Source: Mallotus nudiflorus (Eukaryota; Streptophyta; Magnoliopsida; Malpighiales; Euphorbiaceae). From it: DNA of 64,000 bases. A program made the position numbers and the translations under genes. Shown one piece after another: positions 1 through 11,051 of the stretch (positions within the stretch are counted from its first letter, which is position 1; every line of letters begins with the position of its first letter). The DNA lies in assembly GCA_947683625.1 (NCBI GenBank), contig CANTUR010000055.1, forward strand, positions 1,736,501 through 1,800,500, read 5' to 3'. The notes beneath the pieces were generated by a model that did no database searches, had not been told where the DNA came from, and saw nothing but the letters and a program-made list of their open reading frames with translations.

Positions 1-121
1 TTTTCTTTTTCTTTTTTTAAAAATATTTTAATTTTCTTTCTTTTTCCTTATTTTTTTATTAGTGGAGCATTAGACAATATTTTTTTTTCTTATTTTTTTT
101 TTCTTTTATAGTTTTGGCCAT

Positions 122-286
122 TTTATTCCTTACATGATTTAACTTCTCTAGACGTGCTTTTTTAGCTTCATGTAAATAAAAAAACTCCAAGAGAATTTAC
201 AGTGTAAATGCTTTTAAAAAAGTAGACAATCTCATGAGCTCATCTTTTGAGTGCATAGCCACAAGCTAAATCATGTAAGGAATAAA
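122..286. repeat. 20-bp perfect inverted repeat with 125-nt spacer
   Basis: Bases 122-141 (tttattccttacatgattta) are the exact reverse complement of 267-286. The spacer does not fold obviously. The pair could be the tips of a short MITE or a chance remnant of a larger foldback. No target duplication is evident. Confidence 0.6.
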
Positions 287-1086
287 TATATTAAAGAATT
301 CTTTTTCGTTGGATATTTAATCATTACCATTTACAAGCCCTTCATTTTTTTTTTTGATAAATTGATTCAGTTTGAAGGAAAATTTATCCGTTGAAATTTA
401 GCTCTACAAATTTTTTTTACATTTTTGAATAAAAATAAAAATTTATTAATAATTAGTAGTATTGTTTAATCTATTTAAACAATAAGTAGTGAATATATGA
501 AATTTATTGTTTTGTTACAATGATATTTTTAAGAAATGTAAACTATACTATAATAAATATATTGTATCAAAAACATAAAATATCCATAAAATATACAGAA
601 TCATAAAATATACTGTAATGAAAATATTGTATCAGGAATGTAAAACATATAAAAATAAAATAAAAATATACGAATAGTAAACCAAAAGTATATAAAAATA
701 TTTCAATTTAATGTCTTTGGAATTTGTGTTCCTGTAATAATAAATGAAACCGCTAACAATATAGACATGAGACTACTTATAATAAAACAATTAATAATAA
801 TGATGATAATATATTCAATAAAAACTAAAGAAAAATATAATGAGATTTTTGCATATATGGAAAATAAACTTTAAGTAAATAAAAAAATATTTGAAGTTTC
901 ATGCTTATAGAATTTGTATTCCAATTACTTTTAAAAATTTTAAAAATAAAATTGTCACTCAAATTTCTATTGTATCGAATACCCTGAAATTCTGTATATA
1001 TATTTTTGTCAATTCAGAATACTTTATGTTTATTTTATGTTTGTGATACAATAATTATGTATATTTTTTTATCAATTTTTCAACAC

Positions 1087-1172
<86 letters not shown>
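1087..1172. repeat. Perfect palindromic microsatellite (AAT)14(ATT)14
   Basis: Fourteen AAT units (1088-1129) are followed directly by fourteen ATT units (1130-1171), with one more paired base on each side. The tract is therefore an 86-bp perfect palindrome with no spacer and could extrude as a cruciform. Equal arm lengths are unusual for an ordinary trinucleotide microsatellite. Confidence 0.95.
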
Positions 1173-1173
<1 letters not shown>

Positions 1174-1300
1174 AAAATAAAAAGATATAATAAGCTGAAT
1201 AAAAACGTAAGAGATTGTTTTATATATAAAAAATAAATTAAAATATAGAAAAATAAACAAAATATTTTTGACAAAAACATCAACAAAGTATGATCCCAAT

Positions 1301-1445
1301 TCAACGGCTAAACAAAGTGCTTCTTGACCTTGCTTTCATCGCCATCATGCTGTTCATGTTCCCATTTTGGTCTACAAGGTGACATCCATAAGAAACATCA
1401 TTAGAAGCAACTATTGGTGAAGTGTAACCAATCCCTGGCTTGACG
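1301..1445 (-). pseudogene. Possible terminal exon of a host gene (unidentified)
   Basis: On the minus strand an open frame of about 48 codons ends at a TGA (1301-1303). Its composition is balanced rather than low-complexity (it contains GIGYTSPIVASNDVSYGC and KARSRSTLFSR), and an AG acceptor-like site lies at its upstream side. It could be the last exon of a gene whose other exons are gone or outside the window. I do not recognise the family and cannot exclude chance. Confidence 0.25.
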
Positions 1446-1841
1446 CATCAGTTAACTATTTGGCTAAAGAAAGTCGAGCAATCTATCATGAGAAGGCAAA
1501 AATATCAATTTTAATTCCAATCTTAAAACTGTAATGTCTTTTGACATGATTAGCAGCTAAGGAGCTATTATTTATGCCACTAATAGGAAATTGTTTGTTT
1601 CATAAACAATCCAAGTGTTCTCAACTCACATAGAAATAGTAAGTAAACATCCAAATTCTTATGCATTACATCCTGAACTCGGTATCAAACTCAGAAAAAG
1701 TAAGTATTGACACTTGAATCCTCATGTATAAAATACACAAGTTTATGATTCATTACCTATAAATGATAAGAGTTGGTAAAGCAGTTTGCTTAATCAAAAT
1801 CTCAAGATTATGTCTAGGACTAAAATATTCGAAGAAAACTA
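1446..1841. other. Spacer, nothing recognised
   Basis: This is AT-rich single-copy-looking sequence between the possible terminal exon and the MITE-like foldback. No convincing coding frame or repeat was seen. Confidence 0.5.
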
Positions 1842-2295
1842 GGTTTAATGCACTGTTGGTACTATAACTTTGGCTTATGTTTCCCTTTGGTACTAAATTT
1901 TTAATTTTTTTCTTTTTGATCCCAAAAATTCTATTTTTATTTCAAGTTAAAATACCTCAAATATATTCTATCAAATTTAGTATACATGACAGTCGAAACA
2001 AGTATATTTTTAATATATTCATCATGTAAGTATCCTATTAAGTGGCCTAATCACAAACAAATTTTGTTTTATAGAACCAACAAGATGATGAAACTATTTA
2101 ATGAGATGCTTATAAAGTAAATATACTAAAAATATGTTTATTTCGGTTGCCACATATGTTAAATTTGATCAGATATGTTCGAAATACTTTAACTTGAAAC
2201 AAAAGTAGAATTTTTGGAACTGAAAAGAAAAAATTAAACTTTTAGTGCCAAAGTGAAACATGACCGAAAATGATGATACCAACGTGCAACAAACC
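1842..2295. mobile_element. MITE-like foldback element (long terminal inverted repeats)
   Basis: The left arm (about 1842-2045) and right arm (about 2092-2295) are imperfect reverse complements over roughly 200 bp. Both ends share a ggttt...gcac..gttggta motif, and both arms share the later stretch ttccaaaaattcta / cccaaaaattcta and ttcaagttaaa. A spacer of about 46 bp separates the arms. The element has no coding capacity. Long-arm, non-coding foldbacks of this size are typical of plant MITEs, often related to Mutator-like transposons. Family and target duplication are not established. Confidence 0.7.
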
Positions 2296-3039
2296 CAAGA
2301 AATCCACTAATATTTCAATAAGGTTAGCTCTAAGTTCCTTTGCCTTATTTATTTGAACCAACATTTGATCAATTGATCTTGGCATTACTAGGGCACGGAT
2401 TAGTGTCGAATTTCTTCAACTTCCATCGTTAATTTAAAGATCAGTAGTAGTCAACTATGATTCCACAAAAGAAATTCAAAAACTAAAACAATTTTGCCAT
2501 GTAAAAATCTAAAAAATGATCAAGATTTACATATGATAAAACATATTTCACAAGAACTGGAATAACTTTTCATACTCCATCAATTGCATTTTTATCTTCT
2601 ACAAGTTTCTCATTAACCAGCCAAGCTGAATTCAAATTTCAAAAATATCAATTAGAGAGGAGAATGTTAACTCGAGGCAATAAGTCATCAAGCTCAATTT
2701 GACGCTAGAGAAATGAGAGGAACAAAAAAAAATGCAAACATATAATACTAAAATCTGTTCAATAAATAAAACCCATTAATCAATTATAATTATATGTACT
2801 TAGCTTATTTAAATTAGACATAGTCTTGACCTTTTTCATTATTCAATGAAATAAAGAAATAATAAATACCCAAAAACCAACACAACACACACATTAATTT
2901 CCATATCAGTTTCCCGCAAATTTCCATAAAAGAGACTAATAAAAAGAGCAAGATAAAAGATTATTAGGACACTTCTGAGAGTCATCTTTGAAGGTAAAAA
3001 ATATTAATTGGTTGATGCGTAAAACAAAGAAATGAATAT
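2296..3039. other. Spacer, nothing recognised
   Basis: AT-rich sequence between the MITE-like element and the Tat retrotransposon. No gene, RNA or repeat is supported. Bases 3035-3039 (aatat) are the left target duplication of the Tat element. Confidence 0.5.
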
Positions 3040-3444
3040 TGATAATTTGTTTTCGGAAATCTTGAACTTAAGACCCTGCAATCAATGAACAGAGAGCAAA
3101 ATGAGAGGTGGGGAGGATCCCTACAAACACTCTGATGCTTAAGTCACAGAACAGAAAGAGAGTTTGTATAGAGAGCAAAGAACAATTAAAATATGAAAGA
3201 ATGAGATGATCTAGAATGAGAGGTATGAAGTCCTATTTATAGTGATACTTAAACCTGAAAGGAGTAGGATTCCTTGTGAGATAGGAATCTTAATCCTAGT
3301 ATGAGAGTATTCCTTCTTTGCTTAGGAATTCTCTTCGGGGTAGAGTCCTTTCCATGAATGGATTTTACTATATTCCTTATCCGAGTAACCCTATTCAGAA
3401 AACAAAATCCTTTAATTAAACAGGAATACATATAGGCGGTATCA
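3040..3444 (-). repeat. 3' LTR of the Tat element
   Basis: This 405-bp copy aligns along its whole length with 11052-11461. On the minus strand it begins TGATACCGCC and ends TATCA. It is followed on its inner side by a polypurine tract, which marks it as the 3' LTR. Confidence 0.92.
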
Positions 3445-3458
3445 AGAGTCCCCCCCTA
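3445..3458 (-). other. Polypurine tract of the Tat element
   Basis: Read on the minus strand the sequence is a G-run (tagggggggactc) directly next to the TGATACC start of the 3' LTR, as expected for the plus-strand primer of an LTR retrotransposon. Confidence 0.85.
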
Positions 3459-3753
3459 TGGGTATAGTCGGATATTTATGTCCATTGTGTTCGAGTAGAA
3501 TATAGCACTTATGCTTCCATATAGAGAAAGTAGTTAGGTACTGTGCAATGACATAAAAGGGTGACCTGAGGTGGCCAGCCTTAGTCACAGGAAGAAAACA
3601 AAGCTCGGTTCTAAGTCTTGAAACCATCGTGTTGCTGAGGTGTCATCTAGACCTTAGAGCACACTAAATTTACAAGATCGAATGCAATAGATTAACCCGT
3701 CCATGTGAAAATGACGTGATGGAACTAGCCATCACTAGATTTATGTGCTATAA

Positions 3754-4200
3754 ACCTCAGTACTATAGAAATGACTTAAGGGTGCCAGCTTCAGTCATTG
3801 GACTTATATGCTCAAGGCTTAAATGCTCGAGGCTTAGATGCTCGGTGCAAGGATGCGAGGCTTGCATGCTTGGAACCTCAGTACTATAGAAGCGACTTGA
3901 GGCTACCAGCTTCAGTCACTGGACTTAGATGCTTGAGGCTTAAATGCTCGAGGCTTAGATGCTTAGTGCAAGGACACGAGGCTTAGATGCTCAGAACCTC
4001 AGTACTCTAGAAGCAACTTGAGGATGCCAACTTCAGTCACTGGACTTAGATACTCAAGGCTTAGATGCTCAGAACCTCAATACTATAAAAATGACCTGAG
4101 GGTGCCAGCTTCAGTCATTGGACTTAGATGCTTGAAACCACAGTATTATAGAAGCGACCTAAGGGTGCCAGCTTCAGTTATTGGACTTAGATCTTGGTGC
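3754..4200. repeat. Tandem repeat array inside the Tat element
   Basis: Units begin aacctcagtactatagaa and continue through gccagcttcagtcattgga. Unit starts are near 3754, 3874, 3994, 4073 and 4136, giving lengths of about 120, 120, 79, 63 and 65 bp. The length differences come from loss of an inner subrepeat built on cttagatgctcgagg. Open frames across the array are repeat products, not genes. The array lies between the 3' LTR and the antisense extra ORF. Confidence 0.9.
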
Positions 4201-4726
4201 ATTAGAAGCACGGCTTGAGTACCAAATAGTCAAAGTGCGTCAAATGCATAACTCGGATGATAGTTCTGAGTAAATAGAAAGAGAGCTTGGTAAAGATGCG
4301 TTCAGGCCGAGGCATGGCTATGTCACTTCGATTTCTAGGGATTTGAAATTTGAATCGTGTGAGCGATGCATCTTTTTATGTGTCAAAAAATGAGATGTTT
4401 TTGCTGTCATCATAATGACCGCTCGATTAGTGGGTTTTACTTTTCCCAAATTGCCCTTAATGATATGGGGAGAAGCGAAGTAATGATGAGGGCAATTAAT
4501 GGTGTGTTTTAAGATTCTTCTGTAACTCTATAAATATCTTTGTGCTTATCAACTGATGGATTTTGCCCTTTTGTTTCACCATTGTCACATTGGCATTGCT
4601 ACTACCGCTTCATTTTTGTTTGTTGTGATCTTTGCACTTTATAACCAGGTGATCTTTGTCTTTTTCCTTTTTTTTTTCTTATTTTCTTTGTCTTTTGTGT
4701 GCTTTTTCCTCTTCATAGAAAATATT

Positions 4727-6560
4727 ATGGCATTAAGGGAACAAGTTTTGTTTGTGTCAAAAATAGATGATGAATTTCTAGGGTGGTACCGAAGGCGGTT
4801 ATATATTCCCACCGATTACACCCTCTATACAATAGATAGGAAGTTTAAGGCTCATACCCCCATGTTAAGGCTTAGTAGATTAGTGGTATATTTTGACCAG
4901 CTAGAGGGGGGTTTAAAGTTTCCGTTAAATCCCTTTATCAAAAGATTCATGAATAGGTATAACATAGCACTTGGTCAACTCCATCCGAATAGTTATAGGA
5001 TTCTAACTGGGTTCATCTAGCTGATTTACGAAGAGGGTAGGGAACCCGATTTGGACGTCTTGTGATATTTGTATAGTCTAGCTAGGAAGAAGGGAGAACT
5101 GATGTTTTCCCTATCAGCCATTCCCAACCTTACCCTTTTTGTAAAACTTCCATACCTCCATAAGAAGTGGAGGCAGAATTTTTTCATCATTGAGCACCCG
5201 TCGGATTTTGTGGATGTCTAGCGAATGTGGTATGACGAGTGTCACAAGGTGAAATGGCCTCTTAGACTTCCCAATCACGACACAGAGATGGTTTTATGGC
5301 TGCATCTCAATGTTCTTGTCGGAACTCGATCGACTAAGGACGTATCCAGGAGATACCTGTGGAGAGTCTGTTCGAACCATGTTCATTCTATTGGTATGTT
5401 TGGGTTATTTAGAGGTATCATTCTGACTTGCTTTTTCTTTTCAATTGTAGATAGCTGAATTTTTTGCTTTTACGGATGGGATTTCCCTTCTAGCTAATGA
5501 GCCAACAGCTCTAGAGGAAGTACATGCATCCCCTTATTCGAAACTTGAAGCCCTTGTGGCCCCTAAGGAGACGGTTGTCGATCTTAAAGGAAAAATTGTA
5601 GTCGAATTGTCCCGTGTTGGGAAGGGAGTTCAGCAAAAAAGGCAGTTGGTCGATCAGGACTCCGATGCTGAGGGGCTCAACGAAGAGATATATATCCAAT
5701 GCCCGAGGCTGTTCGGGTATCCGGATATGATGGGGTGGATACTGAATAAAATGAAGCTTCCGAGCATCTTGAACAACTAAGTGAGAGATCAGTATGCAGA
5801 GTCGCTGAGGCTACCAGCGGATATGCAGCGCTGGTTTGAGGAGGGTCTGAAGGGGTTGCTTAATTCGATGATCGGCCATTCGTTAGAAGTAAGTGAATGT
5901 TATCTCTGTTACTTGCACTTATACTTACACTTTTACTTGTGTTAACATGAAATTCTCTTTTCACAGATGACCCAGGCCTTACTACTGGTAACAGACCAAT
6001 ATTTCTACATGAAAAGCCAGTACAGTCTGAAGGAGACGGAGGTTGGGATAATAGTTATTGACTTCGAGAAGAAGTTAGATGGTGCAAAGGTAGCACTAGA
6101 GCTCTGCCAGATAAAATATACAGAGGTAAAATCCAAGGCTGAGGTAGGCTAGAAGAAAATTGTAGATCTGGATTATAGTCAAGGTCAATTGACAAGGAGG
6201 ATTGAAGAGAAGGATCTTCAGATTGTAAATCTGGAGAAGAGGCTATCTGAAGTCGAGAAGTCATAAGAAAATGATAAAAGATCCTACCAAAACATAGTAA
6301 GGGGATTTCTCAAGGCCTACAGGTCTAAATGTAGGAGGATCCTGCTGTCCCAGAATCCTGAGTTAGACTTGGAAGTGCTGGATCGAATAATGTCGATAGA
6401 CTTTGTAAAGATTGCTGTTGAGGAGGATGCTCGTCTAAAGGCAACTACCTCATGTACAAGGAATAATTTTGAGTCTGCTACTGCTGTAGAGCCTACTGTG
6501 CCTTCTAATGCCACTTATGTTATTGGGCCTGACGGTCTGGATATACAAGTAGTAGAGTAG
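4727..6560 (+). pseudogene. Antisense extra ORF of the Tat element, with two introns
   Basis: It is coded on the strand opposite to gag-pol. Exon 1 starts at ATG 4727 and contains the motif KFPLNPFIKRFMNRYNIALG followed by QLHPNSYRI, which resembles the plant 'putative gypsy type transposon' (Transposase_28-like) domain. In-frame stops occur at 5018 and 5219. Likely introns are 5394-5450 (GTATGT...TTGTAG) and 5889-5966 (GTAAGT...CACAG). The last part (5967 onward) is rich in Lys/Glu and looks like a coiled coil, ending at a TAG near 6558. Extra ORFs in this position are known for Tat elements; their function is unknown. Here the frame is broken, so this is a relic. Confidence 0.75.
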
Positions 6561-6649
6561 GGTTGTTTCCTTTTTTTTTTAGTAATCGATCTATTGTAAA
6601 AAAATTATTGTTTTAATGAATAGATACTTTATTGAATACCATTCTGAGT

Positions 6650-7830
6650 ATAGTTTATTGATAGTATTTCTACGGCAATCTAAGTTCCAAAATCGTGGTA
6701 GCTCTTTGCCTTCTCTGTCTCTTAATTTGTATGCTCCTTTGGTTATGTGTTATGAGATTTGATATGGGCCTTCCTAATTTGGACCTAGCTTGCCAGTTCC
6801 TGAGTTGCCTTTACCAATATCTGCCCTTTTGAGTACCTAATTTCCTATTTTGAACTATTTTAGGCGACTACATTGGAGATGATACCATGCCACCTTTTGC
6901 TAATGTGCTTCAGCTGTAGCTGCTGTCTGCTCCCTCCTTTCTTTTAATAGGTCCAGGTATATCTGGGCATCAATATTATTGATCTTGTGATCGAGACTGT
7001 GACTGACCCTGTAACTTGGTGAATCAATCTCCATCGGTATTACAGCGTCCATGCCATAGGTCAGTCTAAATGGTGTTTCCTCGTGGATGATCTAAGAGTG
7101 GTTCTATAGGCCCATATTATGTTTTTAAGCTCTTTGACCCTATTTCCCTTTTTCTCATCAAGTCTTTTCTTTAATCCCTATGTGATAATTCTATTGGTGA
7201 CTTCCGTTTGCCTGTTTTTTTGCGAGTGGGCTACTGAGGTGAAAAGAAGCTTTATTCCGAGGTCTAAACAGAAACCTCTAAACTTTTCATTATCAAACTA
7301 TTTGTTGTTGTTCGTAATCAAAGTGTAAGGGATGCCGAATCTGCAGATGATCTCTCTCTAGAAGAAATGTTGTATGCGAGCTTCTATGATGGTTAGAACT
7401 GCCTCCACTTCTACCCATTTAGTGAAATGGTCTATAGCCACAATCAGGAACTTTTTATGTGAAGTGGAAGTTGGGAAGGGACCCAGGATGTCCATCCCCC
7501 ATATGGCAAAGGGCCATGGGCTACCAATTGACTGCAAAGGGTGGGAAGGCCTGTGATTATGTTGAACGAATTGCTGGCACTTGTGACATGCTTGGGTTAG
7601 CTTCTGAGCATCATTAGACATGGTAGGCTAATAGTATCCTTGGAGTAGTGCTTTCTAGGTTAGAGCATAATGGGATTCATGCACTTCACAAATTCCTTAA
7701 TGGATTTCCCTGAGTATGTAATTCCTTTCCTTTGGAGAGATGCAATTAGACCATGGGTGTGAAAGGGATTTTCTGTAAAGTTCCCCTTAGTGGATACAAT
7801 AGTTGGCTGCTCTCATTTTTAGCTTTTGAG
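6650..7830 (-). pseudogene. Integrase remnant of the Tat element
   Basis: The best piece (7621-7358) shows the zinc-binding Cys pair in CHKCQQF, then the start of the catalytic core (IWGMDILGPFP) and FTKWVEVEAV. Downstream, in shifted frames, are an AYRTT-like core motif and a conserved LGPNxEGPY motif near 6790. The Asp of GMDILGPFP is the first catalytic residue of the core; the other two fall in decayed parts. Frameshifts and stops prevent a functional product. Confidence 0.85.
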
Positions 7831-7979
7831 CTTTTAATTTATCTTCAGGGAGAGTTCCGTATTCCAAGTATTGGACTATCGGACACATCCATTCTGAGAC
7901 TTCCCGTAACTCTAAGATTTCAGGATCTTCCATATTGGGTTTTGTCAATGCCTTGGTTAATTCCATATCCTTAAATGCT

Positions 7980-8800
7980 TGACTATCTTCAACTGCTAAT
8001 TTGGCTAGGAGGTCAGCCCCAGAGTTCTCCTGCTTGTGTATTTGAACGATCTCCCACTGGCCCTCTTCTTTTTCGATATGTTTTAAGAGTTGCCTGACTT
8101 TGCCCACGTACTTAGCAATGCTTGTGTCCTTGACCTGGAATGTGCCGTAAACCTAATTTACTACCAGTTAGGAGTCTGAGTGTATTATAAGGTGTTCGAC
8201 TTTGACTTTGATAGCTAATTTCAAGCCTGTGATGAATGCCTTATATTCTATGGCATTATTGGTTGCATTGTACTCTATTTGAACTGCATACCGGATGTGA
8301 ACTTTATGTGGTCCTCTGAGAATCACTCTGGCACCAGATCCTTGAGTGAAGGATGCTCAGTCAATATAGAGTTTTCATTATGGTGCTTTGGTCATGGTGA
8401 GTTCTTTCGGAGCCATTTCTTGAACAAAATTTGCTAATACTTGGGCTTTCATTTGTTGGTGAGGCTCATAATCAATGTCGAATTCTCCAAGTAACACCGA
8501 CCATTGAACCAGTCTGCCAGAGGTCTTCGATCTTTGTAGGATTTTTCGTAGAGGGAAATAGGATTGGACAATGATAGGATGGGCTTAGAAGTAGTGTCGG
8601 AGCTTTCGGGATGCATGAACCACAGCCATAGCCAGCTTATCCAACATTGGATACCAAACTTCGGATCCTCAGAGCATTTTACTAATGTAATATACTGCGT
8701 TTTACTGGCTTCCTTCTTCTCTTATCAGTACTAAAGTGATGCATTCTTGACCTATAGAGAGATATAAATATAATATTTCATTTGGGACGGGCCTACTGAG
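7980..8800 (-). pseudogene. Dual RNase H region of the Tat element
   Basis: The first, retroviral-type RNase H lies at about 8800-8480 (motifs such as YPMLDKLAMAVVHASRKLRHYF in part). The second, archaeal-type RNase H lies at about 8372-7980, with GSGARVILRGP, NNAIEYKAFITGLKLA and a terminal HKQENSGADLLAKLA. The acidic residues of the second domain are partly kept, but stops interrupt it. Possession of both domains is characteristic of the Tat lineage. Confidence 0.82.
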
Positions 8801-8834
8801 TAGGGGTGGTGAGGATAAGAATTTCTTGATGTCT

Positions 8835-9480
8835 TCAAAGGCTGCTTGGCAATTTATAGACAAAATAAACTTTTTGGAATTTTTTAGAGCTCAGAATAAT
8901 GGTAGACACCTTCTCGCTGTGCATGAAATGAAATGCCTTAATTTCGTGATTATACCTTTTAGCTTTTATATTTCGTGGATATTTTTTGGAGCTTTCGTGT
9001 TGAGTATGGCTTCCATTTTCTCTTAGGTTGGCCTCAATACCTCTATGGGATATCATAAATCCTAGGAATTTGCCAACTTTGACTCCGAATACACATTTTC
9101 TAGATTTATAGTTCCATTGGATGTATAGTTCCTCCACATAAGCTTATGATGGGGTTTTGGATGGTCTTTAGATCGGTGACAGATCCTCCCATCGCTTTGT
9201 AAGTATTCTAGGATAACATGTTGATAGCACTATTATTGTTAACCAATAACCTCTTTACCAAGTAGTTGTGTATGTATGCATTTATCACTAAGGCGTTATA
9301 ATGGGGATAACGAACATGTGAACTATCTTCTGAATTGAATACAATCTCTCTTTTCTTGAAGACTGGCTTTTCTCCCCTACTCCGTTTCAATTTCTTCTCA
9401 ATATTTTCTTCGCTAATGATCATGTTAATAATACCAATTGGCTCCTTCCGAGCTTTCTTTGCTTCTGGTTCATCATGCAC
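8835..9480 (-). pseudogene. Protease and last part of reverse transcriptase, with internal deletion
   Basis: The protease remnant (9480-about 9145) keeps the ALVINAYIHNYLVKRLLV strand, but the usual catalytic DNGS-type motif reads NNNS, so the catalytic Asp is lost. Within about 70 bp the sequence jumps to the C-terminal end of reverse transcriptase (KCVFGVKVGKFLGFMISHRG, from 9137). The YxDD region and most of the polymerase are absent, which implies a deletion of about 1.3 kb relative to related elements. Confidence 0.8.
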
Positions 9481-9488
9481 CTAGGCTT

Positions 9489-10982
9489 CTGGGTTTCCAC
9501 TCCTAGATGTGTTTGTAAAACTATTGAGTTTACCATTCTATACCAGTCTTTCTATGGCATGCTTCAGCTCTCTGTAAGCCTTAGTGTTGTGCCTGTATTC
9601 TCGATGAAACTGGTAGTATTGTCCCCTGTATTGTGTGGATCTTCGGTTGGGGTTTATTCTCTTAGTTGGGGTGATTTCGACACCATTCTGCCTGATCCAC
9701 ATGAGAATTCTGGATCGAGAGGTGTTTAGAGGTGTGTATTTGTTTGCTTCCCTATCAAATCTCTCTGCCAAGTGTTCAAAATTTATTTTTAGGAAGCTTG
9801 CTCGTTTGGGTTTAGTCTTTCATCTTTGGCTGGTAGCTTTTCCTCCTCCCTTCGCATCCTTCTATCTTCATCCTTTTTTATCATTCTAACTGCCATTGCC
9901 ATTACTTCTGCAAAGGTGTCGGGTTCCTTGGTCATTATTTTATCTTTAAGCTTTCTGAGTCTAGTGCCATTTTTCAAAGCTTCTATGACAACCTCATCAA
10001 CAAGGCTTTTGATCTGCATAGCTGTTTTGTTGAACCGATCAAGGTAACTTCGTAGAGACTTATTGACTTCTTACTGGCACATTCGAAGATCGTTATTGTT
10101 TTTGGCTAGGGGAATATTGGTGATGAACCTAGTATAAAAATGCTCCACTAGATCCTTAAAAGAAGTGACAAAATTCTCCGTGTGTTGATGAAACCACTTT
10201 TGGGCATTCTCTATGAGTGTGCTTGGAAAGACTCTACATATGATTCCATCATTCACATTTTAGAGCAACATCCTTGTTTTAAACATCGATATGTGGTTAA
10301 TGGGATCTCTCATCCCATCATACTGATCAAGCAATGGAATTTAGTAGGGATCTTCAGCTGAATTATCCTTCTTATTAATGCATTCATCCTCCTTTCTTGG
10401 TTTTGTACGGGCTTTGTGTATAACCTTTTCAACTTTCTAAGCTAACTTTGAGGCATCAAGGGCCATAATAATTGAACTACATTCCCCTTCCAGTGCTTTA
10501 CCCTTTCCCCTACTTGTCTTTGGTGCTTGTCGGGGTGTCGTGTTATTATCGATTTAAGTTGGTTCAGAATTCCCACTTTGTATTAAAGCATTTAGTTGTT
10601 GATGCATTAAGGCTATTTGCGCTTAGATATTTTGTATCATAACTTCCTTGTTGGTTTAGTTGAGGTTGAATGTTTGGTTTACAGTGTTCAAGTTTGGTGT
10701 GGTAATTACTGGTGTGTCTGCTAAACTCGAAAAAGGTATGAAAGGTATTGAATAATGGTGGTGTTGTAAACGAGCGTAATGTGGAAAGTCTGTGCCTGAA
10801 GCTGAGCATCTCTAGGTATTTTCAAGAAGTGAATATGTATGCCCAAATGAAGTTTTGACAAACTGACAAGGGGCTAGAAGCACTATTATTGGGAGAGGGG
10901 TTGAGAGATCAGTTAAAGGAGTGGGTGTAGAAGGATTGATGTTAGTTTCACGAGTTGAAGTTGGTGGTGGGTTGGAAGTCAT
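9489..10982 (-). pseudogene. Gag remnant of the Tat element
   Basis: The start is taken as the minus-strand ATG at 10982, where a Pro/Thr/Ser-rich N-terminus opens (MTSNPPPTSTRETN). The conserved Retrotrans_gag core lies at 10256-10071 (FPSTLIENAQKWFHQH, SFKDLVEHFYTRF) and continues at 10019-9789 in a Lys/Arg/Glu-rich stretch. At least five stops or frameshifts break it. In the family Gag forms the cytoplasmic virus-like particle. Confidence 0.8.
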
Positions 10983-11029
10983 GGTGTGGATGTCTTTAGC
11001 TTAGCAAGTATATGAATAGCTATTCCCAA

Positions 11030-11049
11030 GAGTTCCCACAAACGGCGCA
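11030..11049 (-). other. tRNA primer binding site of the Tat element
   Basis: Immediately inside the right-hand LTR the minus strand reads atgcgccgtttgtgggaac. This matches the GCGCCGT..GTGGGAA type of primer site found in many plant Tat-type elements, with a likely G to A change at the second base. The exact primer tRNA is not assigned. Confidence 0.7.
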
Positions 11050-11051
11050 TT

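Larger units (their letters stand above)
1..1300. other. AT-rich spacer
   Basis: No gene is recognised. The stretch is very AT-rich, with poly-T and poly-A runs and tandem-like motifs such as aaaatata. It contains a 20-bp perfect inverted repeat (122-141 with 267-286) and a perfect AAT/ATT palindrome, both listed separately. The reading frame across the microsatellite only encodes isoleucine and leucine runs and is not credible as a protein. Confidence 0.7.

Noticed and set aside
1072..1299. Minus-strand ORF of isoleucine and leucine runs
   Set aside because: It is produced by the AAT/ATT microsatellite and is not a protein gene.
3798..4218. Two plus-strand ORFs with repeated amino-acid blocks
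   Set aside because: They arise from the 63-120 bp tandem array in the Tat element; the repeats differ in length in ways that do not preserve a protein.
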